Shown here: positions 1 to 12,976 of the stretch, one piece after another
How positions within the stretch are numbered: the first letter of the stretch is position 1
How the letters are laid out: every line of letters starts with the position of its first letter
NCBI GenBank assembly: GCA_021904315.1
Contig: CM038925.1
Span: 5,830,501 to 5,894,500, forward strand
Source: Sphagnum magellanicum
Lineage: Eukaryota; Streptophyta; Sphagnopsida; Sphagnales; Sphagnaceae
Reading direction: 5' to 3'
Length of the DNA stretch: 64,000 nt
Notes under the pieces: model-generated
Told to the model about the DNA's origin: nothing
Database searches by the model: none
Seen by the model: only the letters and a program-made list of their open reading frames with translations
Made by a program: the position numbers and the translations under genes

Positions 1-3000
1 TTGAAGGGAATAGCAATGGGATTTTCATACTTCATGCCAAAATGTTTGATGATGTTTGTAATGTGATGACTTTGATTGATGAAAATGGAATGATTCAAAG
101 AATCAATCATAATATGAAATCCAACATAATAGTCTATTGATCATTTAATCACTTTAAAAATAGTCTTCAAGTGCATAATAATGTTATCAATAGCTAATTC
201 CTTAACTATACATAAAATTTCATCATCAACAAAAATCTTACAAATAGTTTCCATAGGACCTTTGTTGTGATAAACAGAAGGGTCAACTTCATTAATGACA
301 AGATCACATGTGTTTAGAAATGTGTCAAATTTGATGTTCCACTATTGTGCTACTTGTTTAAGGCCATATTGACTTTTTAAAATTTGCAAACCAAATTGAT
401 TGTTTTTGGTTATACATAGCATTTGGGTAGCGCCATCTATATTTCTGATGACAAATTACCATTAAGGAAAACAATGTGCATGTTAATTTGGCGAATATGC
501 ATCTTACGAATGATTGCAATTGCCAAAATTAAAAAATAAAATCATTATTTACCGTTGGAAAATACATTTTTAAATAGTCAACACATATCTTTGTGAGTAG
601 CCTTTAGTTACTAAATGAGCCTTGTATCGCTCAATGGAAGTATTTGACTTGTATTTGAATTTGTACACCCATTTACAATGAACAACATTTTTCCCTTTTG
701 GTAATGGCATAAATTCGCAAGTCCCATTTTTGAGCAATGATGCATATTCCTCATCCATGGCAACTTGTCATGATGAAATATCAAATGACTAAACAACTAT
801 ATGGAAAGCTTGAATCCATTCATGTAAGATTCCATCAAACCAACAATTTTTTTTTGAATTAGTGCATTATCATCACCAAGAATCAAAATTCTCTTGTTTA
901 CAACCATTATTTCAATAATATGTTTGTAGTGTTGAAAAAGTGGTGTTGACTCATGCATCATTGTATTTTGGACATCTCCCACTACTTGATTGCGTGGGTT
1001 ATTGTCATATAATAATGCTCCCACTAATTATGTTTGCCCATTTTCAATGTCATTATGTTGGTCAAATGTTTAAAAATGAATAACGGTGGGATGAATTTCA
1101 AGTTGGAAAGCTCATTAGATGTTACATGGCTTGTGGATGAACAATATATGTTAATGATTTAGCAAAAAGAACATTAGCACTTTCCTTCACCTTCTTTGTG
1201 CCAGGCTACCACAATTTGTATCCTTTTTTTATAGTCTTGTATACAACAAACACCAACTGGGTGTTCTTAGCATCCCATTTGAATTGTAGTTGCCTATTAA
1301 TGAACATGTAGGCAAAATAATCAAGTTCATTTGATAATGTGAGATGGCAAGCTTGGTCCCATGCCAAATTTCATAAGGTCTGTCACCAAGATGAATTTGA
1401 CTAAGTTTGTTGGCAAGGTATGCAACAATGTGGATAGCCTCTACTCACAAGCACAATGGAAGACCTTTAGCATACATGTTGTGGGTAGCTTTTGTGACTA
1501 TTTGATTATTGTGTTCAATGAATCTAATTTGTTGTGAAGTATAAAACATATTAATTTCACGCATGATGTGTTGAACATCAAAATAATGTGCAAACTCCTT
1601 ACTACAATATTCTCCTCCATGATCAATTCGCAACATCAAAATGTTGTATTGTATTTCCCATTGAACTTACATGATTAAATGCTTTAAACAAGAGAGGGCT
1701 TCAAATTTGTTCTTAATGCAATAAACAAATTTGTAGCCTAAACAATCATCTTTGAATATAAAATAGTAACATGCTCCACCAAGTGAATCCTTTTGCATAG
1801 GCCACAAATGTCCCCATAGAAAGCAAACTAGGAACTTGAGATTGTTCCTTTGTAATATCAAGCTTGTAGGATGCCTTGTGATGTTTCCTAATAACACATC
1901 CTTCACAAAATTGTGTAAGCACAACCATGTATTTTAGGCTAGATGTTCATGCATTCATTTGATAGTGCTGACACTAACATGACCCATGCGTTCAAGCCAA
2001 AGTTGAAATTTTTCCTTCCATGTACTTACCATACTACTAACATGATTGATTTGGGATAGTGGCTTCACCATTATAATACATAGTTTGTAGAATTTACCTT
2101 TGCCACACATTCCTTTTAATACAATTACACCTTGCCCTTCATTTAAAAAAATTTCATTGCAATTCTTGATGCTAAATAATGATAAGTCTTTATTAGATGT
2201 TTGACCAATGGAAAATAAATTTTGTCATAGGTCAAGGGCATACCAAACTTTTTGTGGAAGACTCCATTTGTGTTGATTAAAAACACTTATGGTAATTTCA
2301 ATTTTGCCTTGACCTTTCACCCATAAGGTGCAATCATATGCTACTAGAATTGACCATAGACCTTTTAGAATTGGTGTCAGAGATGTAAACCAATCTAATA
2401 TGTTGATAATGTGTTCGATGGTTTTAGAATTTGCATACAAAGTCCTAGCATCAAATTTTGCATGAAGAATCACAAGAAAGTTAATCAAGCGTGGGTTTCT
2501 TCAAATGGGCATTAATAATAACTTTGTGCAAAAATTGCACACATTGCTTCATTAAAAAAAAAGATCTTTTGTTGTTTACATTGGCACCACTTTTTGACAA
2601 AATATTTTTCTTCTTTTTCATTGGATGTGGACACTTAGTTGACCAATGGCCAAATTCACCATGTGAAGAATGTGATTGCCATCATTGTCATTGCCTCCTT
2701 GTACTTTTATCAAATGTTCATGTTTAAAAAGACGCATAATGATCATGTGTATTGTTTGATCACTCTTTGAGAAATTGTCCCAAGTAACCATTATGCTATT
2801 ATAACTTGGTGGCAAGCTACAAATGATTTTTGTGATAATTAGTTCATTAATGGTTGGCTAGTCAATGTCCCTTAAAACTTGCACCATGCTCTTAACCTTT
2901 GCAATTTGATTAGTCATGTTGTTTTCTTTCACCATGTAGTACTGAAAGAAATGCAAATTTCAATAGTTTTTTTTGTTGATGTACAAGGATCAATTTGTCC

Positions 3001-3450
3001 CACATCATTATAACTATATTATAATCAATAAGTTGTTGGACATATTTGTTAAACATGCCTATACTTATCAACATACAGACGTAATTGTTATAGTTATCCC
3101 ATGCGTTTACATTCACTTTTGTAATTGACTGTGAGTCATGATCATGTTAGTCCCATACATCTTTTTCTCTAGTAAGTTGAGGTTCTAATCTATCAACAAT
3201 TTTCATTATCTTCTTGGCATTAAAAAGGATCTTCATTTAGAAATGCCAAAAAAGAAAAATCATGTCCATCCAAAACTTTCAACTAGATGTTACCATGCTT
3301 GTCCATTCTTTGTCACTACGTGGTATATCTTTTTCAAGTGTTGCATGGGCCCATAACCTATTGCATTGTGACACATTCCAAAAACAAAAATCACTTTACA
3401 TATGCTGAAACTTCTTCTATTGCAAATTAGAGAATAAGTTCATATCATGG
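1..3450 (-). mobile_element. Decayed Ty1/copia LTR retrotransposon (truncated by window edge)
   Basis: Minus-strand fragments appear in the Ty1/copia order. Gag-like pieces (including the motif MWDKL) lie at about 3120-2620, a GAG-pre-integrase piece at about 1924-1667, integrase core (LRIDHGGEYCSKEF) at about 1640-1445, and RVT_2 reverse transcriptase at about 760-570 (LPKGKNVVHCKWVYKFK, RYKAHLVTKGYSQ). Reverse-transcriptase-like frames (KIIFLNGNL and an SHYITNIIKHFGMKY-like stretch) continue to base 1, so the 3' part and 3' LTR lie outside the window. Many in-frame stops and frameshifts show it is long dead. No 5' LTR or primer-binding site was recognised near 3.4 kb. Integrase preceding reverse transcriptase distinguishes copia from gypsy. 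The outer boundary is approximate. Confidence 0.85.
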
Positions 3451-4079
3451 ATGTTCTATTTGTTTGGAGTCCATATTGTTGCAACTTGTAAATATAGGGT
3501 AATTTTCTTCTACATTTTTCTTATATATATCTATTAGCACTTGGTACTACAATTGTCATGCTTTATAAAAACACAAACAAAACAAGAGAAAAAACTAAAT
3601 ACTAAAAAATCCAACCATGCAAATGAGTTATATAATGTTTCAATAATTCCACTAATCATCTTTCATAATTTAACCAAACATAATACATGATTCATAAATG
3701 TACAAATAAATTAAATATTTTCAATAATTATAACAACTTGCTATAACCTAGGTTGTCAATTGTAGCCATGGAGCTTTACAACCCCGTCCAAAGGGCCTAT
3801 GCGGTGGGCAAAGTGGAAGGTTGCTATTGAAGCCTCCCCATTGCCCTTCAAAGTTGCAACATGTGCCCCAGGTTTCTGTTGATGGCAAAACTCAATTTCT
3901 AAAGGAGGCGAAGATCTCGATCTTTAGACAAGAAGAAGACACAAAATCAACTAGGTATCCAACTCTCTTTCTTAAGGAAACCACAAAAGAAGGCATGTAA
4001 AAATTTAGGAAAACAAAAAAGGGAAAAGTCTTTGCAGCCTCAAGGAATTGCAACAAGAACTCAAAGAGACCGCATACCT
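3451..4079. other. Intergenic, no gene seen
   Basis: AT-rich to about 3.77 kb, then more GC-balanced toward the PPR gene. It contains a short near-palindrome around the AAGATCTCGATCTT site at 3912-3925. No supported coding sequence was found. It probably holds the remaining flank of the copia relic and the distal promoter of the PPR gene. Confidence 0.5.
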
Positions 4080-4080
4080 T

Positions 4081-4125
4081 AAACCCTAACCCTAACCCTT
4101 AGACCTAAAACCTAAACCCTTAACC
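4081..4125. repeat. Interstitial telomere-like cluster (CCCTAAA variants)
   Basis: The run reads as AACCCTA and CCTAAA variants over about 45 bp, upstream of the PPR gene. In plants, short AAACCCTA 'telo-box' motifs are common promoter elements of housekeeping and translation-related genes. A regulatory role here is inferred from position only. Confidence 0.8.
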
Positions 4126-4136
4126 GAGAAGCAGCA

Positions 4137-4265
4137 ATGGAAAAGGAAGACGACGACGAAGAAGAAGACCCCGTCGCCCACCCCGACACCCATCCCTCAC
4201 CTGTGACCGGACATCTTGAAGAACACAGGATTAGGGTTGAAGGTTTTGTTATTTCTTCGTGTTGA
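4137..4265 (+). CDS. Possible upstream ORF, 42 codons, acidic
   Basis: An ATG at 4137 opens a 42-residue frame beginning MEKEDDDEEEDP and ending at TGA 4263-4265, about 210 bp before the PPR start codon. It lies just after the telomere-like cluster, so it could be in the 5' leader of the PPR transcript and act as a uORF. No homologue was recognised. The acidic run comes from a GAC/GAA triplet tract, so it may be chance. Low confidence. Confidence 0.2.
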   Translation: MEKEDDDEEEDPVAHPDTHPSPVTGHLEEHRIRVEGFVISSC

Positions 4266-4376
4266 TCTCGATGGATTAGGGTTGAAGATTTTTGTTATTT
4301 TTTCGTGTTGATCTCAATGGATTAGGGTTGAAGGTTTTTGTTATTTTTTCGTGTTGATCTCGATGGATTAGGGTTT
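4228..4376. repeat. 45-46 bp tandem repeat, about 3.2 copies, in PPR 5' region
   Basis: Units starting with GGATTAGGGTTGAAG at 4228, 4273, 4319 and 4365 have a 45-46 bp period and differ by only a few bases. Each unit carries a TTAGGGTT telomere-like core and TCGTGTTGATCTC. Located directly upstream of the PPR coding start, probably in the promoter or 5' UTR. Confidence 0.9.
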
Positions 4377-4478
4377 TGGGTTTTGCTTAACCTTGAATAC
4401 CCGAGCTTGGTTGCAGCTCACGGGGATTTGCAAGGATGAGCAGAAGGTGACGGAGGAGAGGGGTAGGAGGATAGCAGA

Positions 4479-7146
4479 ATGAAGGGAAAGAGTCAGCTGA
4501 GGCCTGTGTGGCGCTCTTTAAACCGGTTGACATCGAATGTGGGATTGAGTTGTAGTTCGTCATTCTCTTCGTCTCATGAAGAATGTCTGTCTGCAGGAGG
4601 GTTGAGACCAGCAGCAAGCGATGCCAGGGACGTGAATGCTGCTGTCGTCTTATTGAAACGGACTCAGATTGGCAGACTTCAACAGGAGAGTAGAGGAGGA
4701 GATGCCAGGGTTTTTAGGTCTGTATCACTACTGCACACAGACAAAGGATGCGTCCAATGTCTTCTCCGAGGGAGTGCAGCAGCTGCTGGCATGTGCACTT
4801 CAGTCGTCGATTCTGACAACATTTCAAATGCGTCAACTCTTCATGGTGCGTTTTTTCCTTTGTTGCTTTCTGCAGGGTTTTAATTTCTGAAGGAGTTAGC
4901 AGATTTGGGAACTGGTGTTTTTAGGGTTTTGTGGTGCACTGAGGGTGGGTATGCACTAGAGGATTCTTGAAAAGTATAGGCAAAAAGAAGATCAGGGCAC
5001 ATCCATTGCCCAGCTAGTAGTGCTTGGGTTTAAACCTGGAAATGGATGAATGGCTTAAGGTTCTCAGTCTGGTTAGTTTTGTGGATCCATTTTGCCTGGC
5101 TGTGCCTTGAAGACCAAGGTTTCTTATATGACTTGAGGGTATTTTCATGGCATGTTATTCAAGCTCTCAGTGTAAGGACAATGGAATTGTTAAGTACACT
5201 GGCAAACTTTGCTTTGTGCAGGAGACACAGAAGCAGAGTTTGCATCAACACCTCAAGATAGCCCAACAGTTCTATTCAGAAGAAAAGGAGGTGATAGGTT
5301 TGTGAGGTCGAGAACAAACACAGTGGTTGCTGGATTGGTGAAGCTATTGGAAGCTGCGCCAACGGCAGCAGATGCAAGAGCAATCCTGGATTCACGAGCA
5401 GAAGACCTGCTACACCCTCAGAGCTGGCCTTGGCTTTCTCTGCTTGATGCTTTGCAAAAAGGCCCCAAGCCTCAGGTCGCCATTGAGGTGTGGGAAGTGT
5501 CCTATCACATGGTTGGGATGTTTTGTTTTTCTTTTCAGTATTTGAATAATTAGTGCCTCCGAGCCAATCTTTTTCAAGATGTGCAAGATGAGGGCTCATC
5601 ATGGTTGTTCTGTGGGATTGCAGGTGTTTAACTGGAAGAAAAGCAAGTTGGGTTGGGAGGCAAATCCTAAGGAGTATGCAAAGATGATTTCATTTGCAGG
5701 CAGGATTAGCCAGCCACAATTGGCTCTGGAGCTTTTTAATGAAATGGAGACTAGAGGCATCAAGAAAACAGCGGTGAGCTACAATGCACTCATCCATGCT
5801 TGTGGCCGCAATGATGAAGCTGATAAGGCCCTCAGGCTTTTTGAGGAAATGAAAAACACTGATACTTGCCAGCCAACTTTGGTGACATACAACACTCTGA
5901 TATCCATGTACAGTCGGTTGGGCCTGACAGACAATATGAAGAAGATATTTGAGATGTGTAAGGAGGCAGGGTTCAGCCCCGACAGGCACACATATAATGC
6001 TCTTATCTGGGGGTTCATGCGTGCTGGACAACTTGACCAGATGGAATCAACTGTTAAAGAGTTGCACACAAGTGAGTGCAAGGCTGATGTAATCACTTAT
6101 AATGCTCAGATCATTGGGTATGCCCGGGCAAATGCTGTTGACAAAATGGAGGCTGCATTTACCAGCATGCAAAGGTCAGGGATTCCAATCAATGCGATGG
6201 TGGGTGAGATTTTGGCAGAGGTATATAGCAGGATGCGTATGTTTGAGAAAATGGAAAACACCCTGAAGATCATGGATGATACACCAGGTCAGTCCTTTGC
6301 TTTGCTGGCACTGGCGCTTGATGGATATTTGGTGGTCATTAAAGGATAATGATTGTTGTATTTCTTTACTGCCATGCCTTTGTGCATATCATCCACAATC
6401 TCTAAGGTTTGTTGGTGGTTTCTGGATGGTCTTCAAGTCATTTTATATGGAATGAAACACTCATATGAAACATATATGAAGTAGTCAATCTGAAAGAAGT
6501 GGTCTTATGAGTGGCTTTTTTTTTGTTTGGCTCAAAATATACCTGGCAATCATGACTACTGTAAAATGCATTTTATAATCTATCTAAGCATGATGCTTTG
6601 TGTTCTTGGGGAAATTTAATGGTTTTTCTATGGGGAGCAGGTGTCCAATATGGCTCCCGAGTACACAGCATGGTCATTGAGAGCTATGCAGATACCTGCC
6701 GATTAGATGAAATGGAAGCTGCAATCCAGCGGATGTTCAAGAACAAGCGAATGTTTGCAAGTCCAAGAACTCTGGAGGCTGTTATCATGGGATACTCTAG
6801 GAGTCGTGCATATGAGAGGCTTGTAAAGGCCATGGAGGTGGTGAAGGGTTCTGGCTGGAATTTTCATGTCAGCATGTACAATGTACTAATAAATGAATAT
6901 GGAAAGGGCCGACAGTTTGATAAAATGGAGCAGGTACTTAGTGACATGCATCAAGCAAATGTGAAGCCTTCATCTGAGACATATCAGATCATGTTGGACA
7001 CGTATGATAGGGAAGGGAAGGAGGTGGAGGTGAGCAGGGTTGTTGACCTTATGCGAAGTGCAGGATTTGAACCAAGGTTTACAGCGGAGCCTCTTGATCG
7101 AATGTGGACTGATGATGAAATTTTTGGTGGGAGGGCACGTCGCTGA
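4479..7146 (+). CDS. P-class pentatricopeptide repeat (PPR) protein
   Basis: Exons 4479-4845, 5222-5487, 5624-6287 and 6641-7146 join with GT-AG introns in compatible phases (1, 0, 1) to give 600 residues. The first about 120 residues are Ser/Arg-rich and could be an organellar targeting region. About ten 35-residue PPR motifs follow, for example VSYNALIHACGRNDEADKAL, VTYNTLISMYSRLGL, HTYNALIWGFMRAGQ and MYNVLINEYGKGRQFDKM. No E, DYW or SMR domain follows the last repeats; the protein ends GGRARR. P-class PPR proteins bind organellar RNA in a sequence-specific way and act in processing, stabilisation or translation of transcripts. The particular RNA target and orthologue are not identified. 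Convergent with COG8 downstream. Confidence 0.9.
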
Positions 7147-8124
7147 TTCTGTCCCCCTTCATTCCACTGTGCATTTTTAATTTCTCAACTTCTAGAATTG
7201 TCATACGAATGCAATTGAATCTGGATGTAGGAAGGTTAACGGATTGTCTTTGAAAGCAGAGAATTTCATGTCCCAAAGAGGGCTTTGGAGTTTAGGGACC
7301 CCAATCCCTACTTACCCTGCTTTTACAGAAGTAAAATTTGGGTGTCCTGTTGCCTCTGTGGAAAAGGTCAATGAGGAAGTGATTCCATTTGTACTGCTCA
7401 AATCCAAATAAGGTAAAAAGTCTCCAAGCACAGAAGCCAGGTGAGTTTCTAGATGTGAAACACAAGATCACATCAGCAGGCACAAGGAAGGGGGCTGCAA
7501 TGGGTCTTGGACGGCACTCCATCCATGAGGGGCTGTGATGGCATTTACCATACCTGTGTGTGCATCAACAATAGCTGCATCCTTATATGTCCTTGGGGCT
7601 TCTTTGAATTTTCAATGGAAATTTTTCACATTTTCAAACGGAATCTTGACCCATCACTCTCCTTGTTATATCTTGCAATTGATAATGCTGTGCTGTGTCG
7701 TTAGATCAAAGGAGATGCAGTGGGACTCAGAGGAAAGCTACCCACTTGCAAGGCTCTGAACAATGCAGAAATTCCTTAAAAAAATTCCCTTTATTGATCA
7801 GCAATCTACTTCTCTTTAACAGAATTTTAAGTTCTGTTTAGTTAATAGTGTTAGAAGGCAAAGGTGAGAATGACAGAATTTTGTCCATAGTAGCTATTTT
7901 TGTTCCTTTCATGCATGAACCTCATAGCTATCACAAAATCTCCCCTGAATTACATTCACATCAAGATTTTTTGCTGCAGCAAATCAGCTTGAGAAAATCC
8001 TAGTCCCAGATTTCAGACCATGGAAACTCTATTTAGCATCTCTGATACTACCTGTATACTTACAACTCTGGTCAAAGAATCACCAGCCATGCTGAGGATA
8101 AATGTTAGGACTGACTAACTTAAC
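7147..8124. other. Intergenic space between convergent PPR and COG8
   Basis: This 978-bp stretch separates the stop codons of two convergent genes and should hold both 3' UTRs and polyadenylation regions. The open frames here are short and lack homology or splice-consistent extension. Confidence 0.6.
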
Positions 8125-11100
8125 CTACTGTTGATCATGCTCAAATGTCTGATTGTGTACTGAATCATCAGTGATGCCATTGTTACTTTGAGGGTCAGTG
8201 TTCTCTGCATGGTCATTCTGATCTGCACTGCTTCTAGTGTTCTTCTGATCATCATGGCCATTCATGGCTCCATTGCCAATCCCTTTCTGGTGGGGCAGCC
8301 GTTGGTTGATTGTTCCCTTGATTAAATTACTACTCTCACTGAAGTTGTTCCCATTACCATTGTCTTTTGGCAGTGCTGGTGAGGAACTGATCACCAGCTT
8401 CTGTACGCCTTCCAAAACATCCTTGACTTGTATCAAACTAGATGCCCCTGGATACAATCGTCCAAAGCACAATACAAGGAAAGGGCATCCAACCTACAAA
8501 ACATTTAAAACAGGGTCAATTCAAATAGTAGCAGACTACAGAATCACAGGAGAAGAGACACTATCTTATGTAGTATACCCTAAACCCCTAAACATCTGGC
8601 ACAAATGTTTCCCATGTCTCATTTTACGAATATTTTGTCTCACACTCATTAGACAAGGGTACTGTACAATCTATATAGTGAATGGGAAGAATCATGAACT
8701 GGTGGAAACTTTACATTGATCTATCAGGCAAAATGTTTGAGGAGCTACCTCGATGAAGGCCCGACACAAGGCCAGGAAAAGACTGGATTCACTATCTCGC
8801 AATATGTGGGTAGCATTATACTGTAGCAAAGAATTAGCAACCCCTTGGAAAGCTTGTTGGAGTTCTGATGCTAGCACCCCCTTCAAGCTAATGGGCGCAC
8901 AGTGCCTGAGCTCATTTAGAGCTGCTAGAACTCCTGACATCACAATAATGAATCAAAATTTCAGACGTAAGATGCCAGATCAGAGTAAACACTATATCTT
9001 TAAATAGCAGCATGTCCCAAATGTTATGGGCCCACTGTTGCTCATTACCTGCTGAGCACCACAAATGAACTGGACAAACATCCTCCATTGTTTTGGCATC
9101 TTTAAAATCCTTCACAGATGGAAATTGAATTTTACCATTGACAAAAACAGCAAGAGGCGGATGCTCCATTAAGGAGTAAGGAGGAGCCAAGTCATCAGAA
9201 AAATCATCCCTGCCACTAGCCCGGCTCCCAAGTCCCACAGGAGGAAGAGGAACCCATCGATGGGAATCCAAGACAAGCTGTCAAAGAACATGCACAACAA
9301 GACTGGCATCATCAGCATAGACTACTGCTCCTCGCACTTCAAACTTTGTAGTGCTGCCACCACTCATGCCCGAGGATTTCACCAGGCATTCATTGCAGAG
9401 AAGTGATGCCATGAGAGTTTAATGAACCATGCAGAAATTGCAATTGAAAGTATGCTGCGAGAATCCCAAGAGCCAATCTAGACTGGTACCTTTGTCCAAT
9501 AATGGAGCCACCCACCCATACAACTAATTCAACAAATTCACCCAGTTTTCATCCAAGCCTGGCTATCAAATCAAACACCCAAAATTGTAGTCCAATCATG
9601 AAATGGTACAGAAGTGATCACCATTCCAGAGAATGCTGACAGTGCAATGACTACTGCACTTGAACTGATTGACAAGATATCTTTCTAGGCACATGTATAT
9701 GTACCTGGAAATTTTGCAGTGCAACAGACATGTTGCGGATAAATAAGTCATGCACAGCCCTGCAAAAAAAAGAATCAAGGGAATGTCAGAAATTAGTTGC
9801 AAAATCTTTTAAGTCACAAATGGGCTATATGAGCCAATTGAGGAAATCACAAACTTGGTCAACCACAGTAAAGCTAAAAATGGAAGGTTGCTGACTCAAT
9901 TACCCTTCAAATATTGGAGGTAAGAGGCCTCTGAAGTCAAGCCCCACCCGTCCAAGGCTCATTCCACAATACTGTGACAGAACAAATCATATGTCAGGAG
10001 CACAAGCTACACATGCAGGTTTGCAGCTGCACAGTTTTGGCCAGCACATGATTGAGTATGCACATGATAAGCAGCTGTTTGTTTTACAAAAAACAATTTA
10101 AAAGTCTTGTGATCAGAGATACCACATCCTGCTGTTTAGAGACATAACACAGGAATCCACCATAGCCCAGAAACAAAAAAATTCCAATATATTTTTGCAA
10201 CATTAATAGCCAAAAAAAAAAACATACAGAGTGTATTACCATGCATTGCTCCAGAATAATAGCTAGATTTGGACCCTCAGTGATTCGAGGAAGTACAGAT
10301 TGGAGCACATGCAAATGTGTTGATATACGGTGCACAGCCCAACTGTAAAGGAGGCCCCCATCAGTATTTTCTTCATGACCAGAAGTATCATCATAGAAGA
10401 TTGCTCGGTACTGCATCACCACATCGAACAAGTGCACTCGATGACAGTCTGCCATCCTCTTCAAGTACTCGTATGGGTTGCTCTGGTCCAGGTCATCAAT
10501 GATGCCTTTGAGCCATACTTCTCTGCACTTTAAGAACTGCAACAACAGGACAAGACAAATTTCCTTGAGAGAGAGAGATAGAGAGAAAGAGGGTCTCACC
10601 GGCCCTTCTTGACCTTCACAATAAACATTTCTATTACAAAATGATCATAAGACAAGTTAGAAAAAGAGCAGACTGAAGGGTCAAGGGCTGTTGTTGCCAC
10701 AAGAGACTGTGTGATACCTACCTGTAGACGCATTTCATGCTCACTAAATGTCGCAAGGCGTCGCAAGTGACCAATAACTCTTAAACATTCTGGCAACTGC
10801 ACATCAGTAGAACTTAGTATCACAGTCTGCAACTTAAGATATTCTCCAACAACCCTAATCAAACTGTTCTGTTCAGTTACTGTTCAATTTTCAAGTTCTC
10901 AATCAATTCCCTTTTTATTTGACAGTAGGGCCCTCCATGAGAAAATCTCATCTTCAATCAACTGCCAGTTCCCTATTCCAACAGGCAGACACATAAGTTA
11001 CACCAAGAGATTTCACCTGAATATTTGACTGCAATCGTTGAAGGAGCTGTGCGAGCAAGGCTTCAGTTGTCTGCCTCACATCAGCCACAAGTGACTGTAT

Positions 11101-12755
11101 TACAGGAAGTCTGCCCCACCACCCAAAGAATTTCATGAGAACACTTGCAGAAGTGAAAGGGGATCGGAACAACACACATCTCACATGTGGTTGGGTGCAC
11201 ATCAGAAAGAGTGTTCTTCAAGTCACCTTGAATGCATTGTAGCAAGCTTGGAGACAAAAGCTTCCAGATCAAGAGCTTCATCATAGTTTGCATTCCGTAC
11301 ACATCTGCATGACAACAAGAGCACTCACGTCACCACTGCATGCTTCTGCCAAAGCTTGAATTCCCACAAACAAACTTCCAAAATAGTGTCCTCCAAACAA
11401 TCAAATTGGCTTCTCTCCTTCTCACTGCATGCAAAGTGCAACAAATTGTTGAAAATCCTGACTGATTTTTCAATCCATTTTTCACTCCAATGGGAAGTCT
11501 GTGGCACATGTCTATTCTGACATTTCCACATTCAACATGTTCACAAGTAACAACCAACACCAAGTGAATAGCACAGTGTAATTAATTACGTGTCCATGAG
11601 CTGTGGAATCTCCAGCAAGTCCAAGAGAGTGCCATGGTTGGCAAGCAAAGTGCGATTCAGCTTTTTCTTTTCAAGAATCTGTTGTGCCTCATCTATGAAG
11701 TCATTGCATCCACTTGTGAGCTTAGGTATCTCTGCAACCTGAGTGAAGATGCAATCAACCCAATGAGAAGAACAATTGGACACCAGAGAACCGCATGTAG
11801 GAATAAGCCCTCATACCAATCCACAACACAGAACAGGAATACCTTCACAAAAAATATTCAAAGAACTTCTCCATGTCCTTGCAATTTAAAGTGTCTTTCA
11901 ACCAGAAGAGAATTGAGAGATAAAGAACTTCTAATAAGTCTCAGAGAGTAGAATGTGTGTATCATCATGGCATATCAGTCAAAACACATATCATTGTGTC
12001 AGTCTGTCAGCAGCTCCAGAAAGCAAACTGTTTTCATTACCAAGGATTTCAAATGCTGATCCACAGAAGTGATTTCATGGCTTATATGCTGGACTGCATC
12101 TGCTGCAGCAATGAATGCCCTGTAGTGTCCAACAGCAACCTCCTGCATCTGCCGCTGAATGCGATCTGCATCTACCCGTAAAAGCTCCGGCTCCTGGATA
12201 AAGAAAGAAGAAGATCCCAATTGGGGTCATGCATTGACATCATTGGGAGAGACTCAGCACCACCACAATCCATTCAACAGCAAGCAAGGATCCTCAAAAC
12301 AATGCAAAGAACTGGTAGATCTGGAAGACTCGTAGTGCAAAAAAGGCAAGAGAACTGCTAACCCTAAGTCCTCCACAGATATCCCAGATCTTCCAAAGAA
12401 ACTGAGCAGATCTGGAAGACCCAGCAAGCACATTGACGCATCTGTATCAAGAATGATTGTTACATTTCTTGGAAGCTACTGAAGCACCCAAGATCTTCCA
12501 GATCATGGCAAAGACGGGGGAGAAAACCCAACAAAGATCTTCTCTTCTTCTGGGTTCCAAGATTATTGCAAACATCCAACACTCGCAAACTGAGCTAAAG
12601 ATGATAAATACCTTATGCAACCGCTCCAAACTGAAGGAAAGAAGCTCCGAGATGTAAGCTTGCTGCGAAGGGCTTGAGATTGGCAATGGTAGGGTAACAA
12701 CACCATTGCTGCTGCTGCTTCCGCTTTGCATAGCCACGGCCACGGCGGCACACAT
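8125..12755 (-). CDS. COG8: Conserved oligomeric Golgi complex subunit 8
   Basis: Twelve minus-strand exons: 12755-12612, 12193-12041, 11738-11590, 11304-11227, 11110-11017, 10796-10722, 10536-10240, 9971-9904, 9759-9705, 9277-9136, 8933-8749 and 8493-8125. They total 1,809 nt, encoding 602 residues. COG8 is a lobe-B subunit of the COG tethering complex, which captures vesicles for intra-Golgi retrograde transport. Diagnostic conserved blocks are [18 protein letters not shown] (N-terminus), [68 protein letters not shown] and [11 protein letters not shown]. The Asn/Asp/Gln-rich tail after CFGRLYPGA (about the last 100 residues) is low in complexity and probably lineage-specific. The start [10 protein letters not shown] has no family support beyond position; the second Met of the segment is an alternative. 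Divergent from FAAP100. Confidence 0.93.
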
Positions 12756-12976
12756 TGCTGCCCCCCTCCCTCCCTCCTTAAGAGCTTTTCCAAATGTCCC
12801 AAAGGAACGGAAGCTTTGTGGTCCCTAGAACACGCGGAAAGTGGAAGACGAAAGAATGCAAGAAGTAGAAGAAGAAGGAGAAAACGAAGAATGAAAATGA
12901 AACCCTAACCCTAATCTGATGTTCCTCTCTCTCTCGCTTGCTTGTTCAAGAGCAAGTTCTCTTTCATGATTGTAGC
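12756..12976. promoter_or_regulatory. Divergent (bidirectional) promoter of COG8 and FAAP100
   Basis: Only 221 bp separate the COG8 start codon (12755, minus) from the proposed FAAP100 start codon (12977, plus), so both 5' UTRs and core promoters must share this segment. It contains an AACCCTAACCCTAAT telo-box-like motif at about 12901-12915, a purine-rich GAAGAAGAAGGAG tract, and CT repeats at 12929-12936. No TATA box is obvious. Shared regulation is inferred from geometry. Confidence 0.7.

Noticed and set aside
5276-6096. Three minus-strand frames over the PPR gene
   Set aside because: Antisense shadows of PPR exons; the plus strand has the repeat motifs.
8264-8719. Plus-strand frame of 151 codons
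   Set aside because: Antisense shadow of the last COG8 exon and the adjacent intron.
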